DNA of 64,000 bases from Ostrinia nubilalis (lineage: Eukaryota > Arthropoda > Insecta > Lepidoptera > Crambidae), in NCBI RefSeq assembly GCF_963855985.1, contig NC_087106.1:2029001-2093000 (forward strand), read 5' to 3'. Shown piece by piece: positions 31,950-43,582 of this stretch. Made by a program: the position numbers and the translations under genes. The stretch's first letter is position 1. The number at the start of each line of letters is the position of its first letter. The notes under the pieces were generated by a model. The model made no database searches. It was not told the origin of the DNA and was given only the letters and a program-made list of their open reading frames with translations.

Positions 31950-32045
31950 AAAAAAAATGGCTGTGACATACGGACGGACAGACAGACAGACATGACGAAT
32001 CTATAAGGGTTCCGTTTTTTGCCATTTGGCTACGGAACCCTAAAA
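31950..32045 (+). repeat. Terminal piece of the GGTTCCG repeat family
   Basis: GACATACGGACGGACAGACA and AAGGGTTCCGTTTTTTGCC..CTACGGAACCCTAAAA: related to the 5' part of the larger element at 50554-51809. Confidence 0.45.
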
Positions 32046-32398
32046 ACACCTACTCACCCCTAAATCTCCTCTGAAAGGCATCCATCGAGCCGAATTTACC
32101 CCAAAAATGGGTTATAAATATAAATAATTCATAACTATAGTTTTTCATAACGAAGGCGGCCTATTCGACCCACCAGGGTCAGTTTACGAGGCTATAAAAA
32201 TGCACTATACCTAAACAAACTCAGATAGTATGGTTTTATGAGGGTAGTTACTCCTGTCTATTGAGGAGGCGAAAAGGGATAAAAAAGAAGGAATAATAAG
32301 TTTGATTGAGTTCATATTTTACAAATACCTAAGTTATTTCTTAACTCAATACAAAAAGTATGTACTTACTACTACTACTCTGATCATGACAATGTAGT

Positions 32399-32520
32399 CA
32401 TCATCATCATCTCAGCCATAGGACGTCCACTGCTGAACATAGGCCGCCCCCAATGCTTTCCGTGTTGCCCGGTTGGTAGCGGCCTGCGTCCAGCGCCTTC
32501 CTGCTACCTTTATGATGTCG
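32399..32520 (-). repeat. RTE-like 3' end with (TGATGA) tail
   Basis: Plus-strand view: CATCATCATCATCTCAGCC, then ATAGGACGTCCACTGCTGAA, and AGCGCCTTCCTGCTACCTTT. A truncated copy. Confidence 0.5.
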
Positions 32521-32813
32521 TCAATTTTTTTTATTTGTTTGTGCTTACTAATCGTCAAATGTTTAAAGAATAAACAAAAAAAAAAAGATTAACAAAAAAA
32601 AATAGTTTTGCTGTTATGGAGCAAAACTTTACATGTCTCATATTTTTGCCCTATCAGCGCTTACAAAAAAATGTTCCATAATTTATTTATTTTTTCGTTT
32701 GTCACTCAAGATTTTATCGCAAAAGCGATTATCTAAATTTTTGCGGATATTATTGTGTAAGTTGAGTTTCCTAAAAATGTAAACAAACTCCAATAAAAAT
32801 TGATCTAAAAAGT

Positions 32814-32885
32814 TTCCCGTACCGGGAATCGAACCCGAGCCTCCTGGGTGAAAGCCAGGTATCCTAGCCACTAGACCATACGGGA
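32814..32885 (-). tRNA. tRNA-Glu (anticodon UUC), copy 2
   Basis: Identical 72-nt gene with T5 terminator. Its 5' flank (AACTGTGTCTCACAA) resembles that of copy 5 (AGCTGTGACTCACAA), suggesting the two share a duplication. Confidence 0.93.
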
Positions 32886-33055
32886 TTGTGAGACACAGTT
32901 GAACAAGACATAACTGCTGCAGCGAAGATTCTATTCAATACTTGTACAGTCATACCAATATTTTAATTTTAAAAATTGTCTACTATAACTGGATACGTTG
33001 AAATCAAATTAGTGACAAAGGTAGGATCTACCTATTCAAGTAAAGGGCATATCAT

Positions 33056-33145
33056 CATCATTTCAGCCATGGGCCTCCCCCAATGACATCCACAACGGCC
33101 GGTTGGTGGCGGCCTTTATCTAGCGCCTTCCCGCTACCTTTAAGA
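33056..33145 (-). repeat. RTE-like 3' fragment
   Basis: CATCATTTCAGCCATGGGCC, GGTTGGTGGCGGCCTTTATC: a short (TGATGA)-tailed copy, abutting the copy at 33172. Confidence 0.45.
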
Positions 33146-33171
33146 GCATATCACGGCATATCACGTGAAGT

Positions 33172-33425
33172 TCGTTCGTTCGTTTCAGCCAAATGATGTC
33201 CACTGCTGGACAAAGGCCTCCCCCAAGGTTTTCCACAATGAACGGTCCTGCGCTGCCCGCATCCAGGCTCTTCCCGCGACCTTTACCAGATCGTCGGTCC
33301 ACCTAGTAGGAGGCCTGCCCACGCTACGTCTTCCAGCCCGTGGTCGCCAATCGAGAACTTTCCTGCCCCAACGGCCATCGTCTCTACGAGCTATGTGCCC
33401 CGCGCCCACTGCCACTTGATTTTAG
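33172..33425 (-). repeat. RTE-like 3' end with (GAAC)n tail
   Basis: Minus-strand frame GRRSVGRPPTRWTDDLVKV, then AAQDRSLWKTLGEAFVQQWT, ending at CGAACGAACGAAC. The longest well-preserved copy of this subfamily here. Confidence 0.6.
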
Positions 33426-33987
33426 CAATTCTGCGAGCTATGTCGGTTACTTATTAAAGTAAATAAAAAATATACATGTGAAATTTTGTGAGGATGGATG
33501 TATGTATACTTATTCACGTAAAAACTACTAAAGAGATTATAGTAAGTATTACAGTTTTATTATTTCTACATCAAAATATCATATGGACTGGACATAACTG
33601 TTTATTTTAAAACGGACTGTATTAACAAATGACGAATACCTAGTTCGTGTATACCTAACAAAAGAAATTAATGAGTTGGTAGTTAGGTACTTAGCTTGAC
33701 AATGCGCTCGTTAACTAGTAAATAATTTAACGACTATATTATTGTAGGTACAGACGAGCATATCAAGCTAAGTATTTTGGTATGTTATGTAGCCGTAATA
33801 GGGTCCAATTTGTGAAAACTTTTGGCATTGTTCTTTATAATTCACTATTACTACAATGATAAATGTAGAAGCGTAGAAAATATAATACTTAAATTTATAC
33901 AAAATTCTTTGAAGTATGTATTTTTTCAAACCATAACTAAAGGCAACAGTAACATGCATTTCTTATGAAAATAACAAAAAAAATTAT
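33426..33987. other. Intergenic, nothing recognised
   Basis: AT-rich sequence with no supported gene. Confidence 0.35.
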
Positions 33988-34059
33988 TTCCCGTACCGGG
34001 AATCGAACCCGAGCCTCCTGGGTGAAAGCCAGGTATCCTAGCCACTAGACCATACGGGA
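33988..34059 (-). tRNA. tRNA-Glu (anticodon UUC), copy 3
   Basis: Identical 72-nt gene. A T8 run lies just downstream on the minus strand. 5' flank GTCATC before TCCCG is shared with copy 4. Confidence 0.93.
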
Positions 34060-34197
34060 GATGACAAGAAAAACAAAAACGAAACGAGGTATCTTTTTAG
34101 TTTCTTTTTAATATGTTTTGCCTGCCAACTTCAACAAAAAAATTAAAAATAAAGAAAAATTTTAATCATCAGTGATCGCATAATCGGGTGCATATTT

Positions 34198-34321
34198 ACT
34201 GCTGAGTTGTACCACCTAACTTTAACGGTAACTATGACGATAACCGGTGCATTTTGTATGGAGTTTGACAGATTTTTGACGTTTGTCAAAGTCAAAGTAA
34301 GATGGTGCAACCCAGCCTTAA
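34198..34321. mobile_element. MITE, TTAGGCTGGGTTGCACCA family
   Basis: Ends GCTGAGTTGTACCACC and GGTGCAACCCAGCC(TTA); internal GACAGATTTTTGACGTTTGT. Other copies at 37155-37276, 37981-38104 and 45447-45576. Confidence 0.6.
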
Positions 34322-35287
34322 AGATAATTTTTAACAAGGAAAATATATAAGCGGCTTCTTGAAACATATTTTTTGAAACATAAATCCCGGTGACCCGTAT
34401 TATAGAAAATTTGGGAATGCGAAACTAGTCGTAAAATAAGTAAATGTACCTACACCCGATTTGATTTTAGCCACAAAAATGTTATAGTACATTTAATCTT
34501 GTTTTTTTACTGATTTGTAGTTTTTGATTGAATCGAAAAAAAAAACATGATTATTATGAGCCAGTGCGCCCGCGTATTTGTATGCAATCAAACGCTCCAT
34601 TAACATTGTATTCTTTAGCGATGCAAAATAAAATAAATAGTTTCTAAGCAACCCTGTATAAAGTCAACAACCCCGTCTGGTGGGCTTCCACTGCTAAGAG
34701 GATAACCACCCAAAACTTCACTTTGCTATGAATAATAATAAAATTATAATTAATAACTCCAGTGTTTATTGTGCGCTGAAAAATATACAATATTGCTAGA
34801 ATAACAGAACCAGTCACTCAGAAATAATGTAAAGAGAGAAAGGGAAAATGGTGGTGAAAGATTTTTAAATTGTTGTATCTGTCGATAAACAAATAAAGAA
34901 ACTTTACCCATTGATAGTAATATTAGTGTAGATAGGTATTAATTAATGCTTGCACTGCACATCCCTAACATTTAATTTTGTCTATTATAGGTCTTCATAT
35001 TGTTTGTAAGATCGTTGTACTCTACCTATTAACAGAGCTATGTATATACTGTTTTAAAAACGTATAGGATAAAAGGAAATCATATCAGTGTTCGCTCAAA
35101 AAAAATCCCTTTAGAAAGAAAGAAGATTATTATTGCTAAAACTAAACAACAAATTGTAGATTTTTTTTTCTCTGTACATTATTATGTGTAATGTAAAATG
35201 TAAATACATATAATAATTTTACCTCACTTTCAAATGTCAAGAAGCAAAAAAAAGTTCGGAATTTTAAATTTCGGCCTATCTGTCATC
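34322..35287. other. Intergenic, nothing recognised
   Basis: AT-rich, no gene supported. Confidence 0.35.
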
Positions 35288-35359
35288 TCCCGTATGGTCT
35301 AGTGGCTAGGATACCTGGCTTTCACCCAGGAGGCTCGGGTTCGATTCCCGGTACGGGAA
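35288..35359 (+). tRNA. tRNA-Glu (anticodon UUC), copy 4
   Basis: Identical 72-nt gene on the plus strand, followed directly by a T7 terminator. The 5' flank TTTTAAATTTCG..CATC resembles that of copy 1. Confidence 0.93.
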
Positions 35360-35994
35360 TTTTTTTTCTTTCCTTTTTTTAAAATCAATATCAGTCTAAT
35401 CAGCACTTTCATTAATTTATTGTAAGTAAGGTACTTGATACAAATAAGGCCTACGTTCTAATAAGGCCTATATACATCAGAAAACACAGATAAACAAATC
35501 CAACCGGGATAATACTTCAAGGACACGTACTCATATGCCCTACAACCCGGTAGAGTGCAAGAGCGTCCCGATCCACGATCCCAGCACCAATTGGCACGCG
35601 TTCTTCTAAGGTGGTGGGTGATTTCGTGCTCTCTTATAAAAATCTGGCGATTTCATCTTAAATTTTCGGTAAAATAACGCTGTTTTAGATTAAGCTTTTC
35701 TTAGTAATCTTTTCTAAATATTTCTTACTAGCTAATAATTACCTTAATTTGTACTACTGGCTATAGATGCATTATTTGTAAATTTTTAAAGACAACAAGA
35801 GCGAAATATCTAATAAGGCCTAGGCCTTATTTTAGCATGGTAGGGCATATTGGATACTTATGTCAACACCTGATTACGGACAAATTCATTAAACTAAATG
35901 AGTCAAAGAGTAACTAAATATTTATTTAATAAGAATGTTACTAACAGCACAGAAAATAAAAAGAAAACAGAGTAAAAAAAAATACTATTCCTGT

Positions 35995-36213
35995 AAAAAA
36001 AAGAAACAAAATACAAAACCAATAAAAAATAAGAAAAAAAGCCGTATGTATAATTCTAAAGGATTAAAGCTGATATTATCATGCCTGTCTCGAAGACAAT
36101 GTAGCAGATATGCTGCCATAAAGGACTGCTTTTGGTGGTATCATAAAGATTGTGTAGGAGTTCGTAAAGAAGATTCAGAAGCCTTTTTATGCCCTGGTTC
36201 TAACAAAAATTGA
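35995..36213 (+). pseudogene. PHD-finger-like remnant inside transposon
   Basis: A Lys-rich stretch is followed by the frame LSCLSRRQCSRYAAIKDCFW then WYHKDCVGVRKEDSEAFLCP. The spacing W-x-x-H-x-x-C-x-G..F-x-C-P fits the second half of a PHD finger. The last expected Cys is Ser and the first pair is disturbed. Family knowledge: pogo-like insect transposases often carry a C-terminal PHD finger, so this may be a relic of the parent element. The assignment is tentative. Confidence 0.4.
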
Positions 36214-36676
36214 GATCTCATTTTGTTTACAAAAAATCAAGACTAAATGATGTTCCTAAACTGATTTATTTAAAAGGTTTTATGTGTAGGCCTTATTCGA
36301 ACACGGTGTTTTAATAAGCCCTATACAAAAAAATAATATTGTTTGTTTTTGATATTTTTTTTGATAATTTAAGTAAGGAATCATTACTTTGTTACTATGA
36401 ATATTTAATTTTATCTATCCTAATTTATGTATTATTCTTAATAAGTGGAATTTAAGTTTATCTAGAGATATACAGTATATTTCTGTTTACTTGGTATGTA
36501 AAATTTTGATAACGCAAACAAATCGCCGTGTTTAATGTTATAAGACCGCATTTTGTTTAATACAACCTCAATTTTAAGGTCTACAGGCATTTGAATCATA
36601 TAGGCCTTATTCCGTGTAGGTGATTTAATAAAGCCAAAATCAGTGGTTTCGTAATTTGCTTATTTTGAATAGATTT

Positions 36677-36792
36677 TTAGGTCGCGGGAAGTACCTGGAT
36701 GCAAGCGGCGCAGGACCGGTCTTTGTGGAAATCCTTTGGGGGAGGCCTTTGTCCAGCAGTGGACGTCTTTCGGCTGAAACGAACGAACGAAC
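36677..36792 (+). repeat. RTE-like (GAAC)n insertion with target duplication
   Basis: The 10-bp direct repeat GAATAGATTT (36667-36676 and 36793-36802) flanks a 116-bp 5'-truncated copy ending GGCTGAAACGAACGAACGAA. It is a clean retroposition footprint. Confidence 0.7.
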
Positions 36793-37154
36793 GAATAGAT
36801 TTAGTTAAAAATTGTGTTATTTTTTGTAATATTGCTAAAATTAAAGGATGGAAGAAGTTAATTAACCTTGTTTTTGTTGACTGGCGTTAATATTTATTGA
36901 AATATAAGCATTTAAAGTTAGGTAGGCCTTATTTGTATCAAGTACCTTACTTACCTTATTGTATTACCTTGTCTCGGTGAATAAATGATCTTTTTTTTTT
37001 TTAATCTTAATACCAATTATATTTTAACATAACTATTTTTTTTGTTGATCAAGCAAAACATGCATGGACGATAGCATAACGAGTAAACACTTTCTACTTT
37101 ATCACAGTAGTATACGTACTAGTTTGCAACAAAATGTAGTATTATAGGTAAGAC

Positions 37155-37276
37155 TTAGGCGGAGTTGTTTGTACCAACTTACTTTAACCGTAACTATTAC
37201 AATAACCGGTGCTTTTTGTATGAAGTTTGACAGATTTTTGACGTTTGTTAAAGATAGTGCTTACACTCAGCCTTAA
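37155..37276. mobile_element. MITE, TTAGGCTGGGTTGCACCA family, decayed
   Basis: CTTAGGCGGAGTTG to ACTCAGCCTTAA with GACAGATTTTTGACGTTTGT inside. Confidence 0.5.
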
Positions 37277-37648
37277 TAATATCATGTGAAATAATAAAGA
37301 TAATAAAGCGTCATCCTACCATAATTTAAACAAAAAATCTTTTATCTTCACCCTTTTTCATAACTTCACACTGTTTGGTGGGCACGAAGGATTCTTCCCT
37401 AATCAATTCAGTTCCTATACAAACAGACCTAATGGCCCGGAACCTTAAGGAACCCTAAAATAACAGAGGGTACGTGATTTGGGTATAAATTGCATTTATT
37501 AGCCTTAGGATGTTTTGTCGTGCGGCCGTGTAAATAGGGAGTCAGCAAGATGGTTGCGGAGAAAATTATTAAGTGTTATTTTTCTGGGTATTTTTGGGAC
37601 TATTCCCACCTTTCGTTCCCACTGCAACTTCTGTGTGGTAGGATCTAC

Positions 37649-37951
37649 TTGACTTACTTGACTTATGGTCCTATGTCCCCTAGATGGGGCAGAGGGCGTC
37701 CACAACAGTCCTCCATCTCGTTCGGTCTTGAGCTTCTCGCTTGATCTCGCTCCAGGTCTTGCCGATCTTCTTCGCCTCGTCCGCTACAGTGCGCCGCCAA
37801 GTTTGCCTGGGTCGACCACGTTTGCGTTTTCCTTGGGGATTCCAATCCAGAGCCTGCTTAGGGATGTGATCGGGGTCCCTTCGGAGAGTGTGGCCAATCC
37901 AGTTCCACTTGCGGCGCTTGATCTGCTGGTCGATCGGAATAGGATCGGATA
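37649..37951 (-). repeat. RTE-like 3' end with 11-bp target duplication
   Basis: GTAGGATCTAC at 37638-37648 and 37952-37962 flanks a minus-strand copy whose tail is AAGTCAAGTAAGTCAA. The frame contains GRPRQTWRRTVADEAKKIGK then TWSEIKREAQDRT. Same subfamily as 4593-4787. Confidence 0.7.
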
Positions 37952-37980
37952 GTAGGATCTACAGCTTGACCGAAAAAAAC

Positions 37981-38104
37981 TTAGGCTGAGTTGCACCACC
38001 TAACTTTAACGGTAACTATAATGATAACCGATGCTTTTTGTATGGAATTTGACAGATTTTTGACGTTTGTCACAGTTAAAATAAGATGGTGCAACCCAGC
38101 CTTA
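37981..38104. mobile_element. MITE, TTAGGCTGGGTTGCACCA family
   Basis: TTAGGCTGAGTTGCACCACC and GGTGCAACCCAGCCTTA are inverted ends with a TTA or TA target duplication. Confidence 0.6.
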
Positions 38105-38405
38105 GCAATGAAGGTCACTCTGTCCCTGTCCCGGGAAAATTGAAAGTTAATCTGTCATTGGACCCGCAACGAAATTAATCAGAAGAACATAGGAGTTCGA
38201 AGTTAATGTTCAACTTTCCTTCATATCAGCACAAAGCTAATGACAGGTGACAAAACAAAGGTTTAAGTAACCTTTAAGAAAAAAATTATAAACACCACGG
38301 TCATTAAGCAATATCTATAGGGATCTATCAAAGCAAAGCTGTTAGCTGCCTGCCTGCCTTGCCATGGCAGCCTTAGGTCCGGTTGAGCCTTGTCACGTTT
38401 ATCTT

Positions 38406-38460
38406 CTTCTTTTCAACCAAAAGACGCCCACTGCTGGGCAAAGGCCTCCCCTAAGGCCCT
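38406..38460 (-). repeat. Short RTE-like 3' fragment
   Basis: CTTTTCAACCAAAAGACGCC then CACTGCTGGGCAAAGGCCTC, the very 3' end of the (GAAC) subfamily. Confidence 0.4.
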
Positions 38461-38935
38461 CTTTCCATCAAAGCGGAGAGAAGCGGAGATGTTTAAGAAT
38501 GACTAAATTACACAAAAACTCGACTAAATTATACTCGTAATCATTAATTACAACTTTCAAAACAAAAAATCTTAAAAAAATTGCTAAATTCGCTTAGCCT
38601 CTAATGACCTTAATAGGACTCGAACTCTAAAAACGGGAAGCTCCGTCATTTTAAGGGGGAAGTGGGGTAAACGAGCTCATCCGAAGAAATAAGGGGCGAT
38701 CGGGGAAATGATCGGACATTAAATAAGTGTCTGCGGTTATGCCGCCCCCTGGTGAGATTTCTTTGAAGATATTGCCCAGAAGAATTATCGCTGGGCCGCC
38801 ACAGAGATGCAGCATGCAACTTTAAGATAAGGCACGCCAACTACTTTATAAGACAATTAACCAACTACATTATAGGTATTGTAGAACTAACACCTGTTCA
38901 CATAATTCTGTGTACATTTCTGACCACCGAGTTAA

Positions 38936-39165
38936 GTTACCTACAATAGGTCTTCCCGTCCAAAGTCGCCACTTGAAAACTTTTCTACCCAAACGGCCAT
39001 CAACTTATATGCCCCACCTACTGCCACAAGACCAGACCTCCCACTCGGTGGACCGACGATCTGAATAGGTCGCGAGAAGCACATGGATGCGGGTAGCGCA
39101 GGACCGGTCACTGTGGTAACTCTGCTGTGGGAAAGGCCTTTGTTCAACAGTGGTCATTCCTATTG
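38936..39165. repeat. Composite of opposed RTE-like fragments
   Basis: The minus-strand piece 38936-39028 is followed by a plus-strand piece 39030-39165 (GGTGGACCGACGATCTGAAT, GGAAAGGCCTTTGTTCAACA), as in the composite at 19335-19570. Confidence 0.45.
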
Positions 39166-39324
39166 AAAGGAACAAAAGAGAAATGAGTACACATTTTAGT
39201 TGTAATTTTTGGTCACTCAAAAAAGTTATACAGGGACCAAAAATGAGGTTACGAAATATTTTATTCAATACGTTTTGGAACATTTTTCTGTGAAGGTTAT
39301 AAAATTAACAAACTCTTGTATTTA

Positions 39325-39520
39325 TAATGCGAACAGCTATCAACTGGAATTCGCTGCCTGCTGCTGTCTTTCCTGAACACTATAATCCGGGCCTTTTCGA
39401 GAGTGAATACGCATTTACAGGGCAGATATGTATGTACCATCCTAGACAGCATCTCACTTATCACCAGGTGCGATTGCGGTCATATGTATAGTAATACCTG
39501 CCTTGTCATGCATAAAAAAG
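39325..39520 (+). repeat. LINE ORF2 C-terminus and 3' UTR fragment
   Basis: Plus-strand frame RTAINWNSLPAAVFPEHYN is typical of the C-terminus of insect non-LTR polymerases. It is followed by the inverse of the 690-771 block and an A-rich end (CATAAAAAAG). Confidence 0.55.
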
Positions 39521-39801
39521 GGAACTGCGTTTTTGTCTGATCCCTGTGTCTCCATAACCCATGACCGGGCGTTTATTTGGAATTCTCCATTGAAGCGGAT
39601 CTTTTGTTGAAATGAATTAGGAATAATCAGCGTGCTTTATACAATGGTCCTCTTTGTTTTGGCTTCCTCAGACTAATGGAGCGATTTGTTTTGCATGTTA
39701 CGGCGCGATCCATCATTATCCAGTGGCCGGATTTATTTGTAACCGACGTTAATTGATTCATTGTTTAGTTTACGAAATTATCAAATTAGTAGTGTTTTAT
39801 A

Positions 39802-39999
39802 GTAGGGGAGACCGAGGAGAGTTGCAACAGAGTTGTGACATTGTCGAATTTTTGTAACTTTAACTATCGTAACAACGCGTATATTTTAGCATACCTACGG
39901 GTATACTTGAACTAAAAAACGCGCACTGTACGAGCTCGCTAGTAATTTATAAGTTATAAAAAATCGACAATGTTACAACTGTCCTCGGTCTCCCCTACA
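39802..39999. mobile_element. Foldback MITE
   Basis: GTAGGGGAGACCGAGGAGAG and CTGTCCTCGGTCTCCCCTAC are inverted ends; GTTGCAAC/GTTACAAC extend the arms. Confidence 0.65.
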
Positions 40000-40417
40000 G
40001 CTTAACATAATATTAAGATCGTGTGATCTTTATAACACGTATACTACTAAACTGGATCCAGCAAAAAAACAGGATGTCTCCTTTGGAACAAGCCATAAAT
40101 ATGTGTGGGACAAACCACCAACGCTCGTTCTTTCTAATCACCAATCGATATAACTCTAATTGAACCAAACGTATAACTTTAATATCGGTAAAATTCAATT
40201 TCCAATACGATGCAACGGGGTATTGAGTTTCATAATAACGTTCTCCGGCCACGAGGGCTAACTAAAGAAAAAACTTAATAACAATCGGAAAGAAATCCTC
40301 TGGGAAGCGAAAGGTGCTTTTGTAGAGCTGTTAAAACCACTAAAAGTATTTTTAGTGTTGCAGATTTTGATTTTGAAACAAGACTTACTCGCTTAATTTA
40401 AACTTTCATTACATAAA

Positions 40418-40608
40418 GTCTCGGTGTGGAGGCCGTGTACCGAAAAACGTAGAGTGGGATGTCCACCCACAATGTGGACCGACGACATCATAAAGGTAGC
40501 AGGAAGGCGCTGAACGCAGGCCGCTACCAACCATGCAACATGGAAAGCATTGGGGGAGGCAGATGTTCAGCAGTGGATGTCCTATGGCTGAGATGATGAT
40601 GATGATGA
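40418..40608 (+). repeat. RTE-like 3' end with (GATGAT)n tail
   Basis: GTGGAGGCCGTGTACCGAAA, ATGTGGACCGACGACATCAT and the tail GAGATGATGATGATGATGAT. Confidence 0.55.
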
Positions 40609-41531
40609 TTACGTAAAGCTGTTGAAGTTCACATTACAAAACAATATTTCAATATTTCATTTAATCTCAATCATAGACTATCCAATGATTGGTCTAAATA
40701 TTATTAGTTCAACAAATCAAAAATATTCCAAGCTCTTAAAATTTTGTCAAGTTTTGGGCTTCAAACAAAGAATGGGTCACGTTTCTCTTCACATAATCAC
40801 TTTAAAGTGTTATACTTCGAAACAAAGCCAAAATATATTTCGAGCGTCATTCGGCGCGTGCAGATTCTGTAATGAAAATTGATTATTTTTGACGTCAAAG
40901 AACAAACTTAAAATTGTAATCAATTTTAATTTTGCAATAAGGAATATTGAGGAATCAATAAAATTGAAAGAACGAAGTGAAACAACACGTTGTCTTCTTT
41001 TTCGAAAAAATAAAATTCAGAATAAGTGCATCCAGTTCAGAGTTTTTTTATGCATCTTAGTTACTTACGTACTCTCGATTTCAATAATTTCAAGTGTATT
41101 TAAATTTCGGTATTAACAACTCGGTAAAATACATATTACAAATGTCTAAAATCCACATTAAAAGTTCGAGTTAATATTTTTTATTACAAACCTCGGGAAC
41201 TTAACCGTCCATAATCAGATAACTCGAAAACTCTTATTGGAGCCATTTTAATATAACTTTCGGGGATCCGCCATCTTGTTGTCCAGTTCGTTTGATGGAA
41301 GTTCGGAAGAATTTTTGTTATTGGATTTTCGTATTATAATTTAAAGTTTTTACGAAAATCTGTCCGTAGATTTAAGCTGTGTTAGTATTATTAGGGGTTA
41401 AGCCCCTGGTACACTGTTAGCATGATTGCGATGTAACGTAAACATGACGTGACGTGATAACTGCATGATGAGAGGGTGGCGTGAATTTTTTTTTGACAAA
41501 CGCAACCGTTTGTTGTTTCGCGAGTCGACAT
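40609..41531. other. Intergenic, nothing recognised
   Basis: AT-rich; two short plus-strand frames (40622-40882 and 40889-41116) show no motifs and are probably chance. Confidence 0.35.
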
Positions 41532-41861
41532 AAAGCGCAATACACACTGAGCCCGCCGGGCTGCTGACAAAGCCCGGCGACACAACCCGGCGGCCTGTAT
41601 GAAAAGAATCATGTCGGCAACATGCGCCCGCGCGTGTTACCCGCCAATATGTTGGCGGCTTGGGTACGCCTGCGCTCAGTTGCCCGGCGACCCTCGACCT
41701 GTAGTGACGTGCTTGTATGCTGACTGCCAAATACATTTCTCATCTTAAGCCGCCGACATACCGCCGACCAAATTTTCCGACTTGTAATCAGTGAAGCCGA
41801 CAACTAGACCGTCGACAAAAGTTGCCGACATATGTCGGCGGGCTCAATGTGTATTGTGCTT
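41532..41861. mobile_element. MITE with inverted ends
   Basis: AAAGCGCAATACACACTGAG and CTCAATGTGTATTGTGCTT are inverted ends; several GCCGACA/TGTCGGC inverted motifs lie inside. Confidence 0.6.
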
Positions 41862-41907
41862 AACGTTACATAGGCAAATTCGTTTGTAGGTACGATTATG
41901 ATTATCG

Positions 41908-41966
41908 TCTCAACCAAATGCCGTCCAGTGCTAGACAAAGGTTTCCCCCAAAGATTTCCACAATAG
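41908..41966 (-). repeat. Short RTE-like 3' fragment
   Basis: CAACCAAATGCCGTCCAGTG, then AGACAAAGGTTTCCCCCAAA. Confidence 0.4.
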
Positions 41967-42689
41967 TAATGTAAATGTAATGTGTTAACACCAACGCCAT
42001 CCAGCGGCAACTGGAGGAGAAACGATATGTCACAGATCAGCAAGACATACATCGACCGGTGCCTCACAGTTCTTCGGTACTCCGATAGGTAGCGCTGTCC
42101 TCCATGTATAAAACGCGATTACATAAATTTCGCCTACTTCACTTATTAACTTTTATTCGATTACCATTGTAAACGTCAAATAAACGTTATAGTCTAAATG
42201 TAAATCAAAATTATTCATTTAAGTACGAGTACTAATCCCAGCTGAACCTGATCTGCTATTCTGAGGCGCAAACAGGCACATTCTGTCATTACTAGACTGC
42301 TATACTGAATTCTGAAATTTACGCTACATGCAAAATAGACCGAGTCGTGTTACATCCGCTGGTCTGTGCTAGAGCCTTAAAGCTTTTCTTTGTGTAAATA
42401 CTTAATGTTAGCTTTCCAATCTCCCAAAATTATTAATTTGACGACTCTGTCTGAGGACACTTGATCTTTTTAATCTTAACGAAGCAATTATAGATTTTAC
42501 GGACTCCAATGGCGTTTTAAATTAAATTTTAGATACGCAGATAGAGTTTTAAAACATTAGTAACACCCAAAAGGCATTTTTAGTGTTATTTATGTAGAAC
42601 ACTACTTTGGTACACTAGTATAGTACGAATACCTTTAAACCTATTAACCTTATTTAGCCGACAATTTTAAACATCTTTGATGACTTATA

Positions 42690-42837
42690 AAGGCCCGTAT
42701 TCACAAACATTACTATGAGGTCTCACAGTGCGCGTGGATGCACAGGGTGACACACGAACCAATCACAGAGCTCTATTCAACGCTGTGCATTCGATTTACA
42801 GCTTCACTTAAGCAAGCACCGTTTGTGAATACGGGCG
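42690..42837. mobile_element. MITE with GCCCGTATTCACAAAC ends
   Basis: GCCCGTATTCACAAAC and GTTTGTGAATACGGGC are exact inverted ends. A reversed copy lies in gene C at 17495-17621. Confidence 0.65.
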
Positions 42838-43506
42838 TAAGTCTGACATCAACCAAGAAGACTTGAACTCAAGTTATTTCACCCAACTGCACCACGAGAC
42901 AATGTGTTGTAATCTAATATTTTGTTTGCAAGAAAGCTCGCTCGCAAAAATGGCATTCCTCCAAACCCCGACACATATCAAGAGTTTCTCTATGGAACCC
43001 CAAAAAGTTATACCAGTCGAGTTTAAAATGAACTGCTATTCACAAGGTATCAATCCCGGGAGATGACTGCGTTCAATAACGTGTGAGAATCTTGTAAGGG
43101 CAATCGCACATTTAATACTTTTATTTGTTAGAAAAAAAATTGGAGTTGCTTCGCAAATCGCCGTAGGCAATTTTTTTTAAATTAGTTTGATACTTTTATT
43201 TTCTTGTAGTCTACAGTATGTGCATAAGACTATACTTTTAGATAGCTGTGTTATAGATATTGATTGTTACCTTAAAAATGTTAATGTATTGTCTTTACTG
43301 TCGCAATGGGACCTCCCGTAATGACAAGTGAAATATTGTTATAAATAAATAAATAAACCGTTTTTTTAAACTAATTTGGAAATTTATTTTTTTCTATTTG
43401 GAAGTAAGCAGAAGAATAATAGGACTAGATTGACCCAACATAATTTTACCAAAGTCCATTCAGTAGTTTAGCTTTTGAATCATCAAATCCCAACTAATCC
43501 CATCCC
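42838..43506. other. Intergenic, nothing recognised
   Basis: No supported gene. A small hairpin-like TTGCTTCGCAAATCGCCGTA region is near 43146-43170. Confidence 0.3.
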
Positions 43507-43533
43507 AACTAATATTATAAATGCGAAAGTAAC

Positions 43534-43582
<49 letters not shown>

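Larger units (their letters stand above)
35422..36954. mobile_element. DNA transposon with perfect 33-nt terminal inverted repeats
   Basis: 35422-35454 and 36922-36954 are exact inverted copies (GTAAGTAAGGTACTTGATAC..AATAAGGCCTAC). TTATTGT(A) occurs outside both ends, compatible with a target duplication of about 8 bp. The motif AATAAGGCCTA recurs inside in both orientations, including the palindrome AATAAGGCCTAGGCCTTATT near 35811-35832. It contains a PHD-like reading frame and a nested RTE fragment with its own 10-bp target duplication. No transposase is recognised, so it is non-autonomous. Confidence 0.65.
37598..38255. repeat. Dispersed repeat split by two nested insertions
   Basis: Matches 29725-29868 in three pieces: 37598-37648 (GGGACTATTCCCACC), 37952-37980 (GTAGGATCTACAGCTTG) and 38165-38255 (AGAACATAGGAG.., GACAGGTGAC). 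The breaks are caused by an RTE fragment and a MITE. Confidence 0.55.

Noticed and set aside
38646..38840. 64-codon minus-strand frame
   Set aside because: No family motif or gene context; not reported as coding.
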